Part shown: piece after piece, positions 5,279-12,116 of the stretch
Layout: the number at the start of each line of letters is the position of its first letter
How positions within the stretch are numbered: position 1 is the first letter of the stretch
Source: Pseudomonadota bacterium
GTDB lineage: Bacteria; Pseudomonadota; Alphaproteobacteria; Caulobacterales; Aquidulcibacteraceae
Direction of reading: 5' to 3'
DNA length: 12,116 nucleotides
Assembly (NCBI GenBank): GCA_023410295.1
Contig: JAEYPY010000269.1
Span: 1 to 12,116, forward strand
The notes under the pieces: model-generated
The model's database searches: none
Seen by the model: only the letters and a program-made list of their open reading frames with translations
Told to the model about the DNA's origin: nothing
Position numbers and translations under genes: made by a program

Positions 5279-5671
5279 ATGGAAGCCGAAATCTTTGTGC
5301 CGTTTGTCTTTTTCGCCTTCCTGGCGGCGGTGATCCTGGTCCCGGTGCTGGCCAAGGAGCGCACCAAGCGCTCAGCCCACGACCTCATTTCGCAAGCGCT
5401 TTCGCGCGGCCAGCAACTCGATCCCGCCCTGGTCTCGCAACTCACCCAGAACATGCTCGAAGAAGGCAACCGCGCCCGTAAGAGCCTCGGCAATGGCGTC
5501 ATCCTCTTGGCACTGGCGGGCGGCTTCCTGGCTGCCGGTTATGTCGCCAACGGCTTCGACAGCGATGCCTGGCACGGCTTCTCGATCCCGGCCGTGATCA
5601 TGGGCGCGGTGGGCGCCGCCTTCATCCTGCTGGCGATCGTCGACTACGCCACCAAGAAGCGTACCGCCTGA
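5279..5671 (+). CDS. DUF6249-type membrane protein
   Basis: This encodes 130 residues. The layout is one N-terminal transmembrane helix (about 5-25, IFVPFVFFAFLAAVILVPVLA), a polar helix with KERTKRSAHDLISQALSRGQ and DPALVSQLTQ, then two more transmembrane helices (about 72-90 and 100-122) and a basic end KKRTA. I recognise this as the DUF6249 pattern, which in alphaproteobacteria often accompanies ECF sigma factor genes; no sigma factor is in this window. Start: the ATG at 5279 has ggag at 5269-5272. The frame is open back to 5129, but that part overlaps the terminator at 5118-5143 and lacks coding character. An ATG at 5267 is also possible. The gene is monocistronic, flanked by terminators. 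The function is unknown. Confidence 0.7.
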   Translation: MEAEIFVPFVFFAFLAAVILVPVLAKERTKRSAHDLISQALSRGQQLDPALVSQLTQNMLEEGNRARKSLGNGVILLALAGGFLAAGYVANGFDSDAWHGFSIPAVIMGAVGAAFILLAIVDYATKKRTA

Positions 5672-5695
5672 TCTCATCTTGAGGGCGGAGAGAGC

Positions 5696-5730
5696 GGAGG
5701 CCGCGTTGACGCGCGGCCTCCTTGCTTTTT
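5696..5730 (+). terminator. Rho-independent terminator of the DUF6249 gene
   Basis: A perfect 10-bp stem ggaggccgcg (5696-5705) / cgcggcctcc (5712-5721) with a 6-nt loop is followed by ttgcttttt, 25 bp past the stop at 5671. Confidence 0.9.
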
Positions 5731-5779
5731 GCGCACGATCGACACAATGCCCGCCTTCCATGGTTGGAGCGAGTTTTCG

Positions 5780-6946
5780 ATGGGCGGTGCGATGAAACTC
5801 TGGGCGGTTGGTGTGTTGGCGTTGGCGCTCGCGGCGTGCGCCGGGGTCACGAGTGAAGCGCGCGTCGCCGATCCCTTGCCGGCTGCGCCGAGTGAATGGG
5901 TGGAGCTGCGTCCGGAGCCCGTGCGCCTCGATGGACGGACCTTCGAAGCGACGTGTTCGGAGTTTCCAGGCGCCGATCCCGCATACAGCTTCTGGGCGCG
6001 GCGCGGGACGGAGAACAAGCTCGTCATCTATTTCGACGGCGGCGGCGCCTGCTGGGACGATGTCACCTGCTCGGTGCCGCGTCTCGCCAGCGGGCGCGGC
6101 GAAGGCGACGGCTTCTACAAGGCTGAACTGCTGGAGCCCGACGATCCAAACCGCATGAGCGGCATCTTCGATCTGGATAATCAATTCAATCCGGTGCGGA
6201 ACTGGAGCATCGTCTTCATTCCCTATTGCACCGGCGATGTGCATGCGGGCGCCAACACCGCGCACTATAACGACCCTGATACGGGCGAGCCCTATACGAT
6301 CGAGCATCGCGGCGCGGATAATTTTCGCGTCGTGCTGAAATGGCTGCGCGACAATTTCGATGCGCCGGAAGAGATTTTGGTGACGGGCTCAAGCGCGGGC
6401 GCTTATGGCGCGGCGGTGCACTTCCCGCGCGTGCGCGAAGCGTTCCCGCGTGGGCGGGCGGTTATGCTGGGAGACGCCGGCCAGGGCGTCACGACGCCCG
6501 ACTTCCTAACGCTGCGCAATGGCAATTGGCGCTATCAGCTGCCGGAGAACGTGTTCGGCCGCGATGCGGCGCTGACCTCGGACGACGACCTCGTGGGCCG
6601 CTTGGCGGCGCATTATCCGCGCGACCGCTTCGCACAATACACAACGGCGCAGGATCGCACACAGGCGGCATTCTATGCGTTGATGGGCGCGGGGAATGCC
6701 TGCAGCGCCTGGACGACGCGCATGAACGAAGGCCTGGAGCAGCGTCAAAGCGCGGCGAACTTCCGCTCCTACGTCGCGAGCGGGCAATCGCACACGATTC
6801 TGCGCTCGCCGCTCTTCTATCGCGAGGCGAGCGGCGGAATGTCGTTCCGGGACTGGTTTGCGGGGCTGCTGGCCGAGACCGCGCCTGAGAACGCGGCCTG
6901 CCCGGAATGCGCTGCGCCGCCGCCGACGCGGAGCTGTGGGTTCTGA
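5780..6946 (+). CDS. Lipoprotein pectinacetylesterase/Notum-like serine hydrolase
   Basis: This encodes 388 residues. The N-terminus (MKLWAVGVLALALAAC) is a lipoprotein signal with lipobox LAAC and lipidated Cys20. The core is the pectinacetylesterase/Notum alpha/beta-hydrolase fold: KLVIYFDGGGACWDD (about 80-94) holds the oxyanion-side Gly motif, FIPYCTGDVHAGANT (146-160) is typical of the family, and GSSAGAYG carries the nucleophile Ser205. The likely catalytic His338 is in SGQSHTIL, and an acid residue would lie between them. Several Cys pairs fit an extracytoplasmic enzyme. Members remove acyl or acetyl esters from polysaccharides or proteins; the substrate here is unknown, and pectin should not be assumed. 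Start: the ATG at 5780 has ggagcgag upstream; the ATG at 5792 is an alternative that also begins the signal peptide. Frame upstream of 5780 overlaps a terminator. It stands alone, 83 bp before the TonB receptor gene. Confidence 0.85.
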   Translation: MGGAMKLWAVGVLALALAACAGVTSEARVADPLPAAPSEWVELRPEPVRLDGRTFEATCSEFPGADPAYSFWARRGTENKLVIYFDGGGACWDDVTCSVPRLASGRGEGDGFYKAELLEPDDPNRMSGIFDLDNQFNPVRNWSIVFIPYCTGDVHAGANTAHYNDPDTGEPYTIEHRGADNFRVVLKWLRDNFDAPEEILVTGSSAGAYGAAVHFPRVREAFPRGRAVMLGDAGQGVTTPDFLTLRNGNWRYQLPENVFGRDAALTSDDDLVGRLAAHYPRDRFAQYTTAQDRTQAAFYALMGAGNACSAWTTRMNEGLEQRQSAANFRSYVASGQSHTILRSPLFYREASGGMSFRDWFAGLLAETAPENAACPECAAPPPTRSCGF

Positions 6947-6969
6947 GCCATCCTGCGACGTTCTCGCTC

Positions 6970-6986
6970 TTGCTAATCATTCGCAA
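6970..6986. promoter_or_regulatory. Fur-box-like palindrome upstream of TonB receptor
   Basis: ttgctaatcattcgcaa is an inverted repeat with TTGC/GCAA ends; its complement reads ttgcgaatgattagcaa. It contains the AATGATT/AATCATT core of Fur operators and lies 44 bp upstream of the receptor start at 7030. A site of this form there implies iron repression of the receptor by Fur. It is AT-rich in an otherwise GC-rich region, which adds weight. Confidence 0.7.
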
Positions 6987-7029
6987 TAACTGCTAAGCCC
7001 GTTCCTGAACTCCAGAGGGGATGGGACTG

Positions 7030-9102
7030 ATGACAAAGAATGGCCGGTTCGCGCGCGTGCTCGCGTGCACGAGCGCACTTGTGACCTTGGCTGCGCCGGC
7101 GTGGGCTGAGGATTTCGCGGATGTCGATCAGGAGCCCATCACGGTCATCGGCCAACGGCCCTCTTATGCTGAGAACGACATCTCCAGCGCCACCAAGACC
7201 GACACCCCGCTCCGCGACGTGCCGCAATCTGTGACCGTGATCACCGACGACCTGATCGAAGATCAGGCGATGCGCTCGATGGCGGACGTGGTGCGCTACG
7301 TGCCGGGCGTTTCGATGGGCCAAGGGGAAGGCCATCGCGATGCGCCGACGCTGCGCGGCAATTCTTCGACCGCGGATTTCTACATCGATGGCGTGCGCGA
7401 CGACGTTCAGTACTACCGCGATCTCTATAACGCCGAACGCATCGAGGTGCTGAAGGGGCCGAACGCGATGATCTTCGGCCGCGGCGGCGGCGGCGGTGTC
7501 ATCAACCGCGTCACCGAATGGGCCAATTGGTCGCCGGAGCGCGAGCTTGCGCTGACGGTGGGCTCCTATGAGCAGGCGCGCGCCGCCATCGATGTCGGCG
7601 CGGCGATGACGCCGTCGGCGGCGCTGCGCTTCAACGGCGTTTACGAAGACGCACAATCTTATCGCGATTACGTTGAGCTTGAGCGCTACGGCCTCAACCC
7701 GACGGCGGCGCTGCGGCTCGGCGACAGCACGATGCTGCGCGTGGGCTATGAGCATTTTGACGACAACCGCACCGTCGATCGCGGCGTGCCGTCCGAAAAC
7801 GGGCGGCCTTGGGATGGAAGCACGTCCGCGTTCTTTGGCAATCCGGACGAAAGCCAGGCTACGACGGAAGTCGATCTCTTCACGGCGCGCGTGGAGCATG
7901 ATTTCGGCGCAGTGACGCTCCGCAACACGACGCTCGCCGGCGGCTATGAGAAATTCTATCAGAACGTGTTCGCCGGCTCGGCCGTGAACGGCGCCGGCGA
8001 CGTCAATCTCTCGGGCTACAATAGCGGCACCGAGCGCGAGAACTTCTTTAACCAGACCGACCTGATTTGGCGCACGCGCGAAGCGCCGATCCGGCACACG
8101 ATCCTGGCCGGCTTCGAGTTTGGCCGGCAGGAGAGCGACAATACCCGCTCGCAAAACTTCACCGGCCTGGGCACGGTCAATGTCGCCGATCCGACCAGTT
8201 TCGTGGCGCCGGTGATCCCAGCGGCGCTGCAGACGGACAACAGCGTCGAGGCCAACGTGGCGGCGGTTTATCTGCAAGACCAGGTCGCGCTGGGCGCTTA
8301 TTGGCAGGTGATCGCTGGCGTGCGCTTCGATCGCTTTGAGCTCGATTACGACAATCACCTCGGCGCCGATTTCAGCCGCGAGGATGAGATGGTCTCGCCG
8401 CGGCTTGGCGTGATCTACCGGCCCATCGAGCCGCTTTCGCTCTATGCGAGCTACAGCGTTTCGTATCTGCCGCAATCTGGCGATCAGTTCTCCTCGCTCG
8501 ACGCCAACACGTCTTCGCTGGAGCCCGAGGAGTTCGAGAATATCGAGCTTGGTGCGAAGTGGGATTTGAGCGAGCGCCTGGCGCTAACGGCGGCGATCTA
8601 TCGGCTCGACCGCAGCAATACGCGCGCGACCGATCCCGATACGCTGGCGATCGTGCTGACGGGCGCGCAGCGCAGCGAAGGCTTTGAGCTGGGGCTTTCC
8701 GGTTCGATCAATGCGCGTTGGGATATTGTCGGCGGCTATTCCTATCAGAACGTCGAGATCACGCGCACGACAAGCGCCGCGCCAGCGGGCCGCGTCGTGC
8801 CGCTGACGCCGGAGCACACGTTCTCGCTTTGGAACATGGTGCAGGCGACGCCGCGGCTGGGGCTTGGCGTCGGCGTGGTGCATCAGGGCGAATCTTTCGC
8901 CTCGATCTCCAACAATGTCGTGCTGCCGGAATTCACGCGCGTGGATGCGGCGGTGACGTATGCGCTGACCGATAGCGTGGAAGCGCAGCTCAACATCGAG
9001 AACCTGCTCGATGAGGAGTATTGGGCGACCGCGCACAGCGACAACAACATCATGCCCGCCTCCCCGACCGCGGCGCGCTTCACGCTGCGGACGCGGTTCT
9101 AA
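7030..9102 (+). CDS. TonB-dependent siderophore receptor
   Basis: This encodes 690 residues, an outer-membrane gated channel that imports ferric siderophores using TonB-ExbBD energy. The signal peptide ends AWA (residue ~26). A TonB box (EPITVIGQR, 35-43) follows, then a plug domain with LRDVPQSVTVI, VPGVSMGQGEGHRDAPTLRG, FYIDGVRDD and ERIEVLKGPNAMIFGRGGGG. A barrel of ~520 residues ends in FTLRTRF with the usual C-terminal Phe. NIENLLDEEYW is the typical penultimate-strand motif. The plug resembles the catecholate/Fiu-type siderophore receptor class, but the ligand cannot be named from sequence alone. Start: the ATG at 7030 has agagggg at 7014-7020, 9 bp upstream; the ATG at 7021 would sit directly on that site. 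A Fur-box-like site lies upstream. No siderophore biosynthesis or ABC transporter gene is adjacent. Confidence 0.93.
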   Translation: MTKNGRFARVLACTSALVTLAAPAWAEDFADVDQEPITVIGQRPSYAENDISSATKTDTPLRDVPQSVTVITDDLIEDQAMRSMADVVRYVPGVSMGQGEGHRDAPTLRGNSSTADFYIDGVRDDVQYYRDLYNAERIEVLKGPNAMIFGRGGGGGVINRVTEWANWSPERELALTVGSYEQARAAIDVGAAMTPSAALRFNGVYEDAQSYRDYVELERYGLNPTAALRLGDSTMLRVGYEHFDDNRTVDRGVPSENGRPWDGSTSAFFGNPDESQATTEVDLFTARVEHDFGAVTLRNTTLAGGYEKFYQNVFAGSAVNGAGDVNLSGYNSGTERENFFNQTDLIWRTREAPIRHTILAGFEFGRQESDNTRSQNFTGLGTVNVADPTSFVAPVIPAALQTDNSVEANVAAVYLQDQVALGAYWQVIAGVRFDRFELDYDNHLGADFSREDEMVSPRLGVIYRPIEPLSLYASYSVSYLPQSGDQFSSLDANTSSLEPEEFENIELGAKWDLSERLALTAAIYRLDRSNTRATDPDTLAIVLTGAQRSEGFELGLSGSINARWDIVGGYSYQNVEITRTTSAAPAGRVVPLTPEHTFSLWNMVQATPRLGLGVGVVHQGESFASISNNVVLPEFTRVDAAVTYALTDSVEAQLNIENLLDEEYWATAHSDNNIMPASPTAARFTLRTRF

Positions 9103-9154
9103 GCGGCGAAGTGCGCGCTGGCCGGCCGGGGCGCCGGCGGTCCATATTGGCGGC

Positions 9155-9607
9155 GTGAGCGCGCCCACGATCTTTGTCGATGCCGACGCCTGTCCGGTGA
9201 AAGAAGAAGTCTACCGCGTCGCGCGGCGGACGGGCTGTCCGGTGCAGGTGGTGGCGAATGCGTTCATGCGCACGCCGCCGGACGTGACGCTGACAGTGGT
9301 GGATGCGGGGCCGGATGTGGCTGACGATTGGATCGCCGAACGCGTGCGGCCTGGCGACATCGTCGTCACCAACGATATCCCGCTCGCCAGCCGGACACTC
9401 AAAGCCGGCGGCGCGGCGCTCAGCGCAACCGGCAAGCCATTCACCGAAGGCTCGATCGGGGCGGCGCTGGCCACGCGCGAGCTGATGGAGCACCTGCGCT
9501 CGTTCGGCGAAGGCGGCGGGGGCCCGAAGCCGTTCTCGGCGGCGGACCGCTCGCGGTTTCTTGGCGCACTGGATGCAGCGGTGATGAAGGCGAAGCGAGG
9601 CGGCTGA
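9155..9607 (+). CDS. YaiI/YqxD family (UPF0178, DUF188) protein
   Basis: This encodes 150 residues from a GTG at 9155. The start is set by homology: the family begins right at TIFVDADACPVK, whereas the open frame further upstream overlaps the receptor gene. Motifs in order are VDADACPVKEEVYRVA, VVANAFMRTP, VVDAGPDVADDWIAERV, GDIVVTNDIPLA, the G-G-x-ALSATGKPFT stretch and the short C-terminal helix with KPFSAADRSRFLGALD. The acidic residues in VDAD and TNDIPLA are arranged like a PIN-like nuclease active site, though the family has no settled biochemical function. No strong Shine-Dalgarno is visible. It is co-directional with the receptor (52-bp gap) and convergent with the membrane protein gene that ends at 9617. 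Confidence 0.92.
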   Translation: MSAPTIFVDADACPVKEEVYRVARRTGCPVQVVANAFMRTPPDVTLTVVDAGPDVADDWIAERVRPGDIVVTNDIPLASRTLKAGGAALSATGKPFTEGSIGAALATRELMEHLRSFGEGGGGPKPFSAADRSRFLGALDAAVMKAKRGG

Positions 9608-9616
9608 ACGCCGGAC

Positions 9617-10053
9617 TTAGCGCGCGCCGGCGAAGCGGCGGTAGAGCAGAGCCATCAGAACGCCCGCGGCGGCCGGGGCAATGTAGGCGACGATGAAAGC
9701 GGCGGGATGCTCGACCGGCGCGATGGTGGTTTCACCGGCGGAGAGATTGAACTGCACGTTGCCGAGCGTCGTTGCCAGCGCATAGGCGGCGGCGAGCACG
9801 ATGGCCTCGGTGAGCGGACGCGGCGCCTTCGGAATGAAGCTGATCAGCAGCAGCAACAGCCCGCCGACCAGGGTGAAGCCCACCGCGACGAGGCCGCCAA
9901 TGGTGGCGACGATGCCGAAGAACGCGCCGGCTTCACGGCCGGTCACGTCGGCCCAGGCGTTGCAGAGCGCGAGCGTGAGACTAAACGCGAGTGCAGCAAC
10001 CAGGCTCGCAGCGAGCCAGGCGCCGATGGCGCGCCAGGAAAAGCGCCAGCCGC

Positions 10054-10057
<4 letters not shown>
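9617..10057 (-). CDS. Four-helix integral membrane protein, translationally coupled to pccA
   Basis: This encodes 146 residues. Four hydrophobic segments are visible: about 10-33, 47-74, 83-98 and 118-139. The N-terminus is basic and Trp-rich (MSGWRFSWRA) and the C-terminus is YRRFAGAR. I do not recognise a family. Its start overlaps the pccA stop as ATGA (10054-10057), so it is expected to be translated by coupling and co-transcribed with pccA. That places it in the propionyl-CoA carboxylase operon, but no link to that pathway is evident in its sequence. It has no motif for biotin, CoA or metal binding that I can see. The ORF is well supported by hydropathy and by the overlap; the function is unknown. 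Confidence 0.7.
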
Positions 10058-12054
<1,997 letters not shown>

Positions 12055-12096
12055 TGGGTGGGGTTGTTAGCGGGGTTTGGGTGACGCGGCAAACTG

Positions 12097-12116
12097 CTCA
12101 CCCGCTTGCGGGGGAG
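12097..12116. repeat. REP-like palindrome upstream of pccA (cut by window edge)
   Basis: The last 20 bases form an almost perfect inverted repeat, ctcacccgc-tt-gcgggggag, with one mismatch in nine pairs. It lies 43 bp upstream of the pccA start in a stretch with no ORF. It resembles the short GC-rich palindromes scattered between genes in many alphaproteobacteria, and may continue past the window. Confidence 0.5.

Noticed and set aside
6973..8475. A 500-codon open frame on the minus strand
   Set aside because: It is antisense to the TonB receptor, whose motifs are unmistakable. The peptide is Arg/His/Ala-rich low-information sequence, as expected from the opposite strand of a GC-biased gene.

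Overview
The window is GC-rich (mid-60s percent by eye) chromosomal DNA with the strong third-position G/C bias of an alphaproteobacterium. The gene content (PPC-like 'peptidase S1-type' secreted paralogs, a DUF6249 protein, a very short FliN-like SpoA protein, a Fur-box TonB receptor and PccA) fits the Caulobacterales/Hyphomonadaceae best. That placement is inference from content; there is no rRNA or other marker to confirm it.

Layout. 1-1950 (+): the 3' portion of an outer-membrane barrel protein with a His/Met-rich hexapeptide array just after its signal peptide, followed by a small DoxX-like membrane protein. 1969-2542 (-): a GIY-YIG nuclease-like gene broken by one frameshift, then two tandem copies of a 113-bp hairpin-forming intergenic repeat that abut the 3' end of a tRNA-Leu(GAG) gene. 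2668-3732 (-): a tandem pair of paralogous small exported proteins, one a predicted lipoprotein and one a soluble Sec substrate, each with a leader hairpin and its own terminator. 3850-4107 (-): a minimal FliN/SpoA protein, divergent from lipB (4170-4853, +), which is followed by a small unknown ORF and a strong terminator. 5279-5671 (+): a DUF6249 membrane protein with its own terminator. 5780-6946 (+): a lipoprotein pectinacetylesterase/Notum-like hydrolase. 7030-9102 (+): a TonB-dependent siderophore receptor behind a Fur-box-like palindrome. 9155-9607 (+): a YaiI/YqxD (UPF0178) protein. 9617-12054 (-): pccA and a downstream four-helix membrane protein that overlaps it by ATGA. The window ends in a REP-like palindrome.

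Functional ties are modest. The left edge may belong to a metal-handling locus and the TonB receptor to iron acquisition. lipB and pccA are cofactor/central metabolism genes (lipoylation; propionyl-CoA carboxylation). The rest looks like ordinary chromosomal mosaic. I see no phage, transposase, CRISPR array or clear defence system. The points most worth a second look are the metal-binding repeat array, the frameshifted GIY-YIG gene, the tRNA-abutting tandem repeat, and the paralog pair with divergent localisation.
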